Below are positions 1 to 10,500 of a DNA stretch of 24,814 bases, piece after piece. Made by a program: the position numbers and the translations under genes. Source of the stretch: Phellopilus nigrolimitatus (taxonomy: Eukaryota; Basidiomycota; Agaricomycetes; Hymenochaetales; Hymenochaetaceae); assembly GCA_021029095.1 (NCBI GenBank), contig JAJOHG010000376.1:1-24814 (forward strand), read 5' to 3'. Position 1 is the stretch's first letter; every line of letters starts with the position of its first letter. The notes beneath the pieces are model-generated. The model worked only from the letters and a program-made list of their open reading frames with translations, ran no database searches and had not been told where the DNA came from.

Positions 1-1456
1 AAGCATAGAAAATCTGTAATCCGGCGTGCTCTTCCTGTGTTTTGTAGGTTGGCGGTAAGCGCCGGCTAAGCCTTGCTGACGTACGTAAGCGTGGGAATAG
101 ACTTCTTTCGCAGCGGCCGCAGGCTAGAAACAAAGTTATCCATGAGGATCATAAAACCGGCCAGCGAACTAACACCAGACGTACACTTATACTCAACGTT
201 TGCATAACTTACTATGTGGTTAATGATACTTTGTCACTGTCGCTTTCGTTACTGTGGATGCCCAACTCGAAAGATCTTGACGAGCATAGGAATGGGTATC
301 GATCTTTATACACGTATGGCCAATAAACTTGACGATGTCGCTCACTTCGGGGAACTTGCTCTCGAGGAACTCCGCAAATCCGACATACCGTGCTCCGGGT
401 TTTTCTTTTTTTTTTTTTTGCTGGGGACGTCTCATCAGTTACTCGAACATTTCCGACAAGTACCAGCAATCTAATCATCCTTGTCGCCATGGATTCGCAA
501 TTGGATACGCCTGCGTTGACATCATTGCGCATGACATTATTCAAATGAGGATTGATGGCACCATGTCTTCCCGTGTTCAGGTGTCCAGAGTCTGGAGATA
601 CTCAAAGTGCATCAAATTCTCTTGGACAAGTCTCTGCTTTCAACTGCATATGAACGAATGATTCTACCTTTCACCGCTCCCTTACAAGTGAATAATCTTA
701 CGCGCATTGGTTCATCGCCTTTCTCTTCCTCAATAATTCGCAACGCACCCTGAATCTTCCTTCGCTGGCTTCACCGGAATTTTTGGCCAATTATCAAACC
801 AGGTCTTAACTGCAGGCTCTAATTTCGGAATTGTTCGGCTATAATACATTGTCGTCCGTCAACTACTTCTCCTACGCTCCAATCCTCAACTACTTGTGCT
901 AGATAGTCTCGAAGACAAAAATGTCTTGATGAAGTTTGGAACGAGACACATTCCATTATATTCTCATCTCTGTCAACGCATTGTACATGTAACGATGAGG
1001 AATTAGTTGAGACACTGGATTTATGGTATCAAATAAAAGCTTTGCATCTACGCGGACAGTAGTAGCTTCTATCTTTTTCGGGTTTGGAAGTCGTTTACGA
1101 AACGGTTCAGAATCCGGTTGACGGCCGCGGATGTAGATGTGAAAATGGCACAGCTGCGTCGGCAAAAATTCAAACATCGCCCATCCATTGCGTAGCCTCG
1201 TACAACGAGCCTTCACGAGTTCGAGAAATATGGAAATATGAGACGGGCATGTATCTTCCGTTGATCCTCCGTGGCGGTCAACTACGAGTGTGCATATGAA
1301 TATTTACACCCGGACCGTCCCGTCGACCAGTCGCGTCAAACACGTGGTTACGTATATCCCGAAAAGGCGCCGGACGTGTACTATACAAGTGTCAAGTGCT
1401 CATTGCAAGTCTGACTCTGATCTCACCATCTCTCTTCCAACCATCACCATCCTAAC
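1..1456. other. Left-edge region without a convincing gene
   Basis: No open frame here resembles a family I know, and the longest ones (about 110 codons) overlap on opposite strands around 212-661. A T-tract of about 14 bases lies at 406-419. Two plus-strand stretches read somewhat like protein when frames are followed without a start codon: about 590-750, and about 860-990, which contains the short string LLLLRSNPQLLVLD. They might be remains of a decayed gene, but could be chance. The last 100 bases are pyrimidine-rich and form the leader of the malate dehydrogenase gene, with a weak TATA-like ctatacaa at about 1380. Confidence 0.5.
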
Positions 1457-2999
1457 ATGACCAAAGCAGTTGTTCTTGGCGCCGCTGGTGAGTTTGAGTG
1501 CGTCTGTCAGTGTCGTCGATTGCTGAATCGTTCGTCGGCAGGCGGCATCGGTCAGCCGTTGTCGTTGCTCCTCAAGACCAGCCCGCTCATCTCAGAGGTG
1601 ATCAGCTTGGCTTTCGCGATCTCTGGAAGAATCTCACATTGTCTCGTCGGCATACCTAGCTCAGTCTGTACGATATTGTCAACGCGCCTGGGGTTGCAGC
1701 GGATCTGTCGCACATCGCGACGCCCGCCAAGGTAGAAGGTCACCTTCCACCTCCAAAGGGTGAGGGGCTCGGCAAGGCCCTCACGGGTGCCGATATCGTC
1801 ATCATACCCGCTGGCGTACCTAGAAAGCCTGGAGTGCGTGACAGTTTACCGTTCTATGTCTGCTTCATGCTAATGTCTACGGTTTTCTTCAGATGACCAG
1901 GTATGTTGAATGTCCCTATATGCGCTCGAATTCAGACTGAAGACTTGTGGCGAAGGGATGATCTCTTCAAGGTGAATGAAGCGAGCCGTTTTTCGCTGTA
2001 ACTAGTACTCACGTCTACCGTTTATCGCTAGATCAATGCTGGAATCGTACGTGACCTCGCCACGGGCATTGCCAAGAACGCGCCTCAAGCATTCGTCCTC
2101 GTCATCTCCAACCCCGTCAACTCCACTGTGCCTATCGTTGCTGAAGTCTTCAAGCAACATGGTATCTTTGACTCTAAGAAGTAAGGCAAAGGCATATTGA
2201 CGCCCCTATATGACATTTATGCTGTATTTGTTCTAGGCTATTTGGTGTGACAACGCTGGATGTCGTCCGCGCTTCTACTTTTGCATCGGAGGTGATTGGT
2301 GATCTTTCGCTCTCCAGCGCAATTAGCATTCCAGTTGTTGGCGGACACAGTGGTGTCACTGTACGTAATTATCTTAAGTGCTCGAGAGACTCCTGAGTAA
2401 TCTCCCCTGCTTCCCAGATCGTGCCTCTCCTTTCGCAGTCTTCGCACCCTCTGCCTGCAGACTTGACGGCGGACAAACTGAAGGAGCTTACAACGCGCGT
2501 GCAGTTCGGTGGCGATGAGGTTGTGAAAGCGAAGGAGGGTACGGGATCCGCGACGCTTTCTATGGCGTACGCCGGTGCGGAATTCGCGTCGAAGCTACTG
2601 CGCGCGATCAAGGGCGAGAAGGGTATTGTCGCGCCGAGCTTCGTGCATCTTTCTGCTGATGCGGAAGGCGGGAAGGTGGTGCAGAAGGAGATCGGCGCGC
2701 CCCTTGAATACTTCTCCGCACGTGTTGAACTCGGGGTGCGTCACTGTCTATGAAATATGTATTAGTCATTTTTGCTGACGATTGTCTATTCTTTGAACAC
2801 ACAGGAGAATGGCATCAATAAGATTCTTCCGATCGGTCCGGTTTCCACGTTCGAACAGGGCCTCCTAACAGCAGCTGTACCAGAGCTGAAAATCAACATC
2901 GAAACGGTATTTACTCTATATCGCTTCTAATCTTTTGTTTCTTTCTGAGCGTATTATTTTCCGCAGGGTGTCTCTTTTGTCCAAGGTCCGAAGCTCTAG
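1457..2999 (+). CDS. NAD-dependent malate dehydrogenase
   Basis: Catalyses the reversible oxidation of malate to oxaloacetate with NAD. The exon model is 1457-1487, 1542-1597, 1660-1833, 1893-1900, 1956-1971, 2032-2180, 2237-2360, 2418-2735, 2805-2906 and 2967-2999. It sums to 1011 nt, or 336 residues, the usual length for the mitochondrial/bacterial-type MDH clade. Visible motifs are the Rossmann glycine loop GAAGGIGQP near residues 8-16, the mobile-loop region [16 protein letters not shown] with the substrate-binding arginines, the ISNPVN motif, and the catalytic histidine in VVGGHSG. The start has A at -3. There is no obvious mitochondrial presequence, because the Rossmann strand begins at residue 3. 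The protein therefore looks cytosolic, or peroxisomal if the C-terminal PKL acts as a weak PTS1. An 8-nt microexon (1893-1900) is needed to keep the conserved loop. All introns are GT-AG. Confidence 0.97.
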
Positions 3000-3429
3000 A
3001 TCAGCCCATCTGCTCGGCGGTATAGACAAGAAGTCGCTGCAGTCTCTAGATGTTGCTTGTAGACTGTTTGTATGTGTTAAGTATGTGCTATTTGCGAAGA
3101 TGAACGCCAAATAAACTGTGTAATGTTTCACTCTGGAGCTAACGTGAACTTCGGAAATGTGAGACAGCCGTTTAAACGATTGGTTGAGCTAGACTCGATG
3201 TTTTTTAGTCATGGTCCGTAATTCAGCTGAGTGCTACATTTGTTTAAAATTAGTAAAGCATCCGTATCTTTGTAAGCTCTGAATAACTGAGCGCACCATG
3301 ACACCATTGGAACATGGCAGGCAATAGGATCGCATCCCTGCTCCACGTCGATCGAACCTGCGAGTACTACATAAAACCTGAAAGCATCGGTTTCAACACG
3401 ATTGAAAGAGATCACTCGAGAAGGCAATA
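3000..3429. other. Intergenic region between MDH and the oxidoreductase gene
   Basis: This region holds the 3' end of the malate dehydrogenase transcript, with an AATAAA at 3110-3115, and then the upstream region of the next gene. A weak TATA-like ctacataaaa lies around 3367-3376, about 55 bases before the next start codon. I see no gene in it. Confidence 0.6.
3110..3115 (+). terminator. Candidate polyadenylation signal for malate dehydrogenase
   Basis: An AATAAA hexamer lies 111 bases after the stop codon, a plausible distance for a fungal 3' end. The assignment rests on sequence match and position only. Confidence 0.45.
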
Positions 3430-5156
3430 ATGTCCTCGCCTAACTTGCCTACGGAAACTCGCGAGTACCACCTAACGGACGTGCGTATGCTCCAGATCGA
3501 CTTCTCATGCTTGTAAACATGTCAGTGGCTTAACGTGTGCTCCTCATAGTCAACGGGAATTAGCGCACTGAAGGTCACGCAAGCGAAGGTCCAACCACTA
3601 AAGGAAGACGAAGTCTTCGTCAAGATACACGCTGTCTCTCTTCAAGTGAGTAGAATGAATACCGGATTTATGTGCATATATGCTTCGTCGTCATCGTCGC
3701 ATACGATTTAGCAGACATTGAACAATTATGCCTCTTCTTGTAGTACCGAGACCTAGTAATCACTTTGGGCCAATACCCGCTCGGGTAAGTTCTTTACTTT
3801 TTTTTTTCTCTTTCTATATCAACATCTGACGCGTTCTAACACGCAAATTGTGCTCATTAGGGTCAAGCCAAACGTCATCCCAGGCTCCGACTGCGCGGGG
3901 GAAGTGCTCAGTGTCGGTGGCTCTGTGAAGGGCTTCAAGCCCGGGGATCGCGTTAGCTCGAATTTCGCACCGAGCTTCCAGTTCGGTAACGTCGAGACCG
4001 AGGAGGAGCGCGACGGCGGGCTCGGCGGCTTGGTCGACGGCGTCTTAACGGAGTACCGTGCCTTCCCTGCTCATGTGAGTCGAGTTATTGTTGTGAAAGT
4101 CATCGTCCTTATTTATGGATATCGAATACAGGGTCTGGTACACATCCCCGAGCACTTGTCTTACGAGGAGGCGTCTACGCTTCCGTGGGTTTATCTTTCT
4201 GCAAAGCAAAGATATTGAATTGCTCAGATTGCTTTGTTTGCTAAGTTGCGCGGCAGTGACCGCATACAACTGCCTACATGGGCCTGTTCCCTTGAAAGGA
4301 GGGGATACCGTTTTGGTGCTTGGGACTGGTGGGGTGTCTATGTAAGTCTATTCATCCTCCCAACCGATTTCCGTCTTTGCTGATATGACTTTGTTATCTA
4401 AATTTACAGCTTTGCATTGCAGCTGGCCAAAGCAGGCGGCGCAACCGTAATCGCAACCACATCTTCTGAGGAGAAGGCTGCCGTCCTGAAAAAGCTTGGA
4501 GCGGATCACATTATCAATTATAACACGACACCGGACTGGGACAAAGAAGTCTTGAAGCTTGTGCGCACCCATCTTCACGATTTTATTTCCGGAACTTACT
4601 ATGGATGTTTCGCAGACGGGTGGTAGAGGTGTGGACCACGTTATCGAGGCATGTGGACTTGACTCCTTCTATTTTCTTCCGTGTTAACGAAACCGCATGT
4701 AGGTCGGGGGTGCAGGGACAATAATGAAGTCCATCGATTCAACTCGCCTTTCCGGTTGGGTCCATATAATTGGATTTTTAGCATCGGCAAGCATTTGAAA
4801 ATTTTTCAAATTGTCTGCATTACATATTGACCTTCTCCCCGCTCTTTCTTTATTCCATAGGGAGGTGGTGACACGTCAGACATACTTGTCAAGTGTTTGA
4901 CTAAATCGATGTTCTTACGCGGTATCCTTGTTGGTTCGAGAACTCAGTAAGATCATTGTTTCCTCTTTGACTTCACGAGCTCTGACATTTTTATCGCTTT
5001 GACAGGTTCGAAAACATGAATCGTTTCATCTCCGCTGTGCAGCTCAAGCCAATCGTCGACAAAGTGTTTTCCTTTGACGAGTATCCTCAGGCACTTGAGT
5101 ACCTGTCTTCGCAGAAGCACGTGGGGAAAATCGTGATCAAAGTCGCGAAGGAATGA
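3430..5156 (+). CDS. MDR-superfamily NAD(P)-dependent alcohol dehydrogenase / quinone oxidoreductase-like protein
   Basis: A medium-chain dehydrogenase/reductase of 351 residues, probably an NAD(P)H-dependent reductase of unknown substrate. Exon model: 3430-3480, 3550-3645, 3744-3784, 3861-4074, 4132-4184, 4246-4341, 4410-4560, 4616-4648, 4703-4786, 4861-4946, 5006-5156, summing to 1056 nt. The N-terminal GroES-like domain shows YRDLVI, then PGSDCAGEV and FKPGDRV. The nucleotide-binding Rossmann domain starts at VLVLGTGGVS, preceded by TLPCAAVTAYN. The later TGGRGVDHVIEVGG matches the same family. The cysteine/histidine set that binds catalytic zinc in classical alcohol dehydrogenases is not evident, which favours the zinc-independent branch (COG0604-like). 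Two introns, 4649-4702 and 4787-4860, appear to begin with GC rather than GT, and no GT alternative preserves the frame. The start is favoured by A at -3. Confidence 0.93.
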
Positions 5157-5231
5157 AGCTGCTAGTGAAATGTGAACTTTTCGGCCATGAAGGCTGTGGC
5201 TTTGTAACTATGACTTTGACGAACGAGTGTA

Positions 5232-5237
5232 AATAAA
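5232..5237 (+). terminator. Candidate polyadenylation signal for the MDR oxidoreductase gene
   Basis: An AATAAA hexamer sits 76 bases after the stop codon at 5154-5156. Position and sequence are the only support. Confidence 0.45.
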
Positions 5238-5438
5238 ACATGCCGAAAATGACAATAGTACGACAAAGCGATTTCATAATGTGGCTTGGACTGTGGACCA
5301 GTGTTTATTTGTCCAAGCGTCGCCATAGGAGTGTTCGGGGTCCACGACGCGTCTGAATAGGAAAATAGAGCGCGTTCGTGCCATGAACAGCATTCCTTCA
5401 AAGCTGTTCTTTTTTTTCCCCACCATTGTTCTCATTCC

Positions 5439-5446
5439 TATATAAA
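5439..5446 (+). promoter_or_regulatory. TATA-like element TATATAAA
   Basis: A consensus-quality TATATAAA ends only 14 bases before the ATG at 5461. If it directs initiation at the usual distance, the transcript would start inside the first codons, and the downstream in-frame ATG at 5500 (protein starting MEFTREIL) would be used instead. It may also be a chance AT-rich stretch. Confidence 0.35.
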
Positions 5447-5460
5447 CTACGAATACCATC

Positions 5461-6757
5461 ATGTCAACTCCCAACGAACCCGGCACTCTGAAGCACTCGA
5501 TGGAGTTCACGAGAGAGATCCTTCGGATTTCCGAAGCATTCAAGTGTGCAGACGCGGGCATTGCAGGCCTTCAACGCTTCGTGGACCTCTGCCACAGACT
5601 TCAAATCCTCTTCCAGAGCTACAAGACGCCAGCGGAGAACCATGAGAGTCAGGTCCGTGTTATACTGCATCATGCCACTCAGCGAACTCATCCTCTCTTC
5701 CTATCTATGCGTCGCAAAATCGCAGCTCGTTGATGCCCTGCATGTATGCACCTGCGTGTTTCCTTTCTAATATCTCATGGAAACGATACTCACGCCATGT
5801 GTCTTAGGTTTGTGTCGATAACTTCATGGGGAAGTACGAAAACACTGTTCTCCTCGAATACTTCACCGCCGAACCGAACATCGTTCACATCCCACCCGCC
5901 TACCAAGCTCTGGAACAGCTGATGGCTACTGCCGCGGAGCAGGTAGCCTACTTCTACAACGAGTCTCATAAAGGTGCGTGGGATAGCCTGGGGAGTGACA
6001 GTTTCAAATCTAAAACAAATTCTTACCGCCTGCGCGTTTCACTACCACAGAACATGTCTATGCATACCTCAAACCATTCTTTGGCCACATTCCTTCCACT
6101 TTTCAAACGGAAGCCGCTCAGTATGCTTTTTTAACTACGGATGCATTCGGTGATCAAGAAGGCAACACTTCGACTCCCTCCTTTCTGGAACCAATACCGT
6201 CTTTTCCCTCCGCTCATTTTATCAGTGATGACCTTCCGGAAAATTCTGAAACAATGTCCTCGCCTCAGGAGCTCTGCAAAGAAAACTACTTGCCCTCAGT
6301 TGAGGAATTCGGGGACATCATGCAAACTGGAGATAGAGATCCTACGCGCGCACTATCCGAGGCTCAGCGCACTTTGGCGAAAGCCCTCTTCGCCATCAGC
6401 AACGACCCTCCGAATCTCGTTTCGTCGACTTCAAGCGACGATTCTCTCTGGAAATATGCGCGGGGCGCCAACGAGGACGCTGACCATGACTTCAGACAAA
6501 TATGCTCGACCGAGGAAGACGGCGATCGCTCCATATACATTTCCAGCTCCTCCCCGCCCCACTACGAGCCATCCTCAGACGGACGGAATGACCCGCTAGA
6601 GCCTATCGTGCGGACTGATCCGAACTTGCTTGCTAGAGAGCCAGCTGAGAATTTACATTCGACAAGCGCCAAGCCTATGCACGAGGAAGAGAGGAAAAGG
6701 GTGCCATCCCAGTCCAATCCAAACAAGGAGAACGTCAACATGCGGCAATTCATGTGA
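5461..6757 (+). CDS. Hypothetical protein, fungal, unknown function
   Basis: I do not recognise this protein. The exon model 5461-5652, 5726-5743, 5808-5973 and 6051-6757 sums to 1083 nt, or 360 residues, with consistent phases. The second exon is only 18 nt (LVDALH). The N-terminal half, about residues 1-165, is predicted mostly helical with regularly spaced hydrophobics (REILRISEAFK, QRFVDLCHRLQILFQ, YQALEQLMATAAEQVAYF), so it may fold as a helical bundle. The C-terminal half is acidic, rich in Ser, Pro, Asp and Glu, probably disordered, and ends near NPNKENVNMRQFM. There are no membrane segments or signal peptide. The start at 5461 is the first ATG in frame, but an ATG at 5500 is possible given the close TATA element. 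Exons 1, 3 and 4 are long open stretches, so this is probably a real gene. Confidence 0.78.
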
Positions 6758-7564
6758 TGCCTGTGTTTGTCTGCTATTTTCCTGGTGTTTTCTGACGACT
6801 ATATGCGTGATACTTTTCTACTTCATCATAGATTGGGCTGCTTGTGAGCAGTCGTCCTCCAAATATGTAGCCTTGGCTCCAATGCCCTGTATCCGAAACC
6901 ACCGCATTTTATACCTTACACATTTTCTATATGAACTATAAAAGTTTCCTTTTCTCCACGAGAAAGAATGTCCTGTCCTTATGTAAGAGAATGCGTACGG
7001 CGTTTCCAACTTTGATTTGAACACATGAATGTAGACGAAGGAAATCATTTTATAGTGTCTCTTATTAGAGCTTATAATAAACCTTATAAACTACAGCCAG
7101 TACGGACGGAACTAGAGACTAGACATATGTATATGTACGTCCGAAGTGACCGAACGCCCGTTCTGGTGCTTCAATGAGTGATGGACATTATTCCCTTTAC
7201 CACTACTACGTCAGAAGATATATTTTATGAGAATAAAATTGATAAGCATTTATAGGCATCGAAGAGAACTCATCGGCCCAGTAAATTTGCTTCCGTTGCT
7301 TTTTCTGCTTGAATATTTGGCGACGGGCGATCTGTCGATCGGAACTTACACAACCATTGCCATATTTGATCACACCATACCTTCTCAACCACGCGTCGGC
7401 GCTTGCTAGATTACTATGATGGACCCTGGCGTCTATAGAACTGATTATAGAGTGTCGAATGGCTCGAATTCCCCATCACACGACTTGTTTTCATCCGCTA
7501 TCTTGCATGCCACGTCCTTGGATTGGCACTGAGATCCATATGAATTTTTAAGTGAGCCACGGCA
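6758..7564. other. Intergenic region, AT-rich, no gene seen
   Basis: About 800 bases between two plus-strand genes. An AATAAA occurs at 7076-7081, about 320 bases after the previous stop, and could be a distal 3' signal. Small open frames on both strands overlap each other and do not look like protein. The segment before 7565 should contain the promoter of the following large gene, but no clear TATA element stands out. Confidence 0.55.
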
Positions 7565-10500
7565 ATGGACAATCGTCCACACATAGGTTCGTCGCTACAC
7601 GATTCTCTTCGTTTTGCACAGAGTTCAAAACCAAAAAACCGTTCGGGCAGTTCAATGCGTTTCTGTCGGGTCGGGAGGCAACAGTCATGCAAGCTTATTG
7701 TCGCCCGTAAGCCGTGGTACAGTGGACAGCGAGCGGCGCAGCATCTTAAGTCCGAGCCCGCATCCAAGTGTCCCACCAGCGCGTAATCTTTCGACGGAGG
7801 GTGCGTACGTGTCGCGTGCGGCCAGTAGTCACAGCAGGATGAGTAAGAGTGGTTTGAGCGACGGAGCTGGTGAGTTTTGGCACGTTACTCGAAAATGATG
7901 ACTGACCAAGTTTTCCGTGTACGTCAATCATTTCAGAGAGTATTGATGAAGAAAGTGGTACGTCGTCATCTCGTCTTTAAACTTACAATTAGTCGGGCGA
8001 TCTTCCATTGCTGAGGCGCAGTGAGAAACAGTCGGTCAATGAATGATCTTATCTCCAACGCGAGCTCAGACATGCGATGGCAGTCATTTCATAGACTGGT
8101 CTGGTTATCTCCAGCCCGTGATGGGAGAGCGTCTATTGATTACGAGCCTATTACGCTTGCACCATTCGGTTTCTTCTAGCATTCTGATGATTATATGTTT
8201 TCTGTAGCACTCAAGCATAATGTCCATCAAGCATCCAATGTCGCGTACGAGTTCAAAGAATTTATTCAGTAAGCGAAGTGTGGATACTCTATCAATTTCT
8301 GTTACGACTGATAATGGATTACTAGATCGTGCATAGAACTGGAGAGCCATGTACGTTGTCAATTACTTTCAACGAGTTGAAGTATCGAGAATGCTGAACA
8401 CTTCATAGTTGGATAACTTCACGCATCAGATTCAAAAGCTTGGTTCTGCTCTTCGTCTTGTTCTAGCATCGCGTGATATACATCGCGACCTTGCTGACGT
8501 CAGGGACGTTTTCGAAAAGAACGCAGAATCCCTCGACATCCTTCTCAAAAAAGTCAGGGTACCTAAAAGCGCGAAACAAGCGAAGCGCAAGAAAAGACGT
8601 GGCACTATCGCAACGGGGCCTCGCACAGGCTCGACCCTTACAGGGAGCTATAATGAGTTGGTTAATGGCGCGCTCATCAAGCTTGCCAAGTCCGTTCAGG
8701 AGTTTACCGTCGGTAGGCTCGTGATTTGGTGACCGTCTTGTTCTTGATACTGAAGCATCATGGACAGCAATTGAGGATTTCGAGGATTATACAGATGAGG
8801 ATGGTAACAATGCATTACACGAATTCGAAATTGAGCTTCGAGTGCGTAGTGTTTCCATCTTCTGCTTTTGGTGTAATTTACAAATGCTTTTGATAAGGTC
8901 CTATCTGCCAGCCTTGAATATTTCGGTAAGTTCGGGACAATCCCTATAGGAGACGAGTTTGCGATTGAACTGTGGTAGGCCTCGACGAAAATACCGACGA
9001 GCTCCGCAGATATGTGACAACGAAGGCGAGCTCCATGAAAGGTTATCTGGAAAGAGTAGCCAAAGCTCTTCAACGCTTCGAGGAAATTGGTACGCTATGC
9101 GTCACAAATCTAACACATTTTCGCCGATTAACTTACACTTAATCAGGAATACCATGTATAAGTTTCTCACAGAAGAGATCAACGAGGATGCTACTAAATG
9201 CAGCAACAGTGGCAACGTTCTTTGCTGGTGTTGCAGGTATGTGTACTCTTACGTGTTTGTTCGCAAGATAGTATATGATTTTGTTTAATAGCTACGACTC
9301 TCCAGTACTCGGTGCAGCTAAATTCTTCGAAAAGAGAGGTCGCAATGAACACACTGTGGTTCAGCTCTCTTGTATTGAGTATAGGTGCAGCCATAACTGG
9401 CATGCTGGCTATGACGTGGAGGGCGGCAGTCTTGTAAGTCAAGTTGTGTGACGTCTGTACTGTTCTTCTAAATCGAAGTCCACTCTACAGCTCGAGTCCA
9501 AAACAATCATTGCCATGGTTCATTCGGTTCTGGATCAGGTCTGGCTACCTAGCCCTTCTTATTGCTTCCGTCGTCGCTTTCCTTGCCGGATTGTTGGTTT
9601 ATGTCTTTGACTCGCAGGTACGAAAGAGATCAGACATCTATTGGTAAATACCTGACATTATATCACATAGCACATCGTAGCATTCTGGATTGTCACTGGT
9701 TTCACTGCATTCTTTGTGATTGGTCTGGCGAACGTAACAGTGCTGTTCATAAGGGAACGCTGGACTTTTTCCGTAGTGCGCAGCCAGATGCGCGAAAATT
9801 TCCACCGGGAATTGGGACGCCTGAAGGTTTATGACTCCTCTGAGACAAGCGTGTGGGGCTGGTTGAAGTACTACTTCGTCGATCAACTTCGGAAGCGGCG
9901 GCTGCGCTTTAGGGAGGGCAGCAGCTCGGTCACGGGGTTATCGGAACTCAGCGAACATGGCAGGGTCTCCTTCCTTAAGGAGTGTATGGTCGTACTCGGG
10001 AGCGGCCTCGCTGTCTTTGGCCCTGGAATTGATAAGAAAAAGAAGCGCCGTTCGAGAGCGGATTCGGACGCCGGGATTTCAAGTAATGCTGGCGATAATA
10101 AACGCCCGCACGCATGGCGGCACGGATCAAAACAGAATGACTCCAGCATTCGACCGAATCGGGCGCAGAGTGACCCACTGCAGCGACCGCAACTAATGCA
10201 AGGCGATAGCGATCCGGAAATTTACAAGAAACAGGTAACAAAGCTCGGTCTGAAACTGTCTGCGGAGCAGCGTGCATTGCATCTACAATTCTCGCCGACT
10301 GGTCGTTGGTTGGTAGTGTGCTTCAAATATGAATGCTGTGTCTTTGACGTCGAGGTTTGTGCATTCACTAGATCATCCAAACTATAAGCGGCTTCCTATC
10401 CTGATATTATCGCTGAAAAACTGCATTTATCTAGAATTCGTTCGAGTTTCATCAAACCCTGTCTCATCGACGCAAGAAGGCGAAGCAAGTCGAGTGGTCT

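Larger units (their letters stand above)
5157..5460. other. Intergenic region with a 3' signal and a promoter-like TATA
   Basis: The region contains an AATAAA at 5232-5237, 76 bases past the oxidoreductase stop, and a TATATAAA at 5439-5446 just before the next open frame. A T-run lies at 5409-5417. Minus-strand open frames here are fragmentary and not convincing. Confidence 0.55.

Noticed and set aside
402..419. T-tract as evidence of a retroposed poly-A tail on the minus strand
   Set aside because: There is no adjoining retroelement-like coding sequence and no target-site duplication that I can see.
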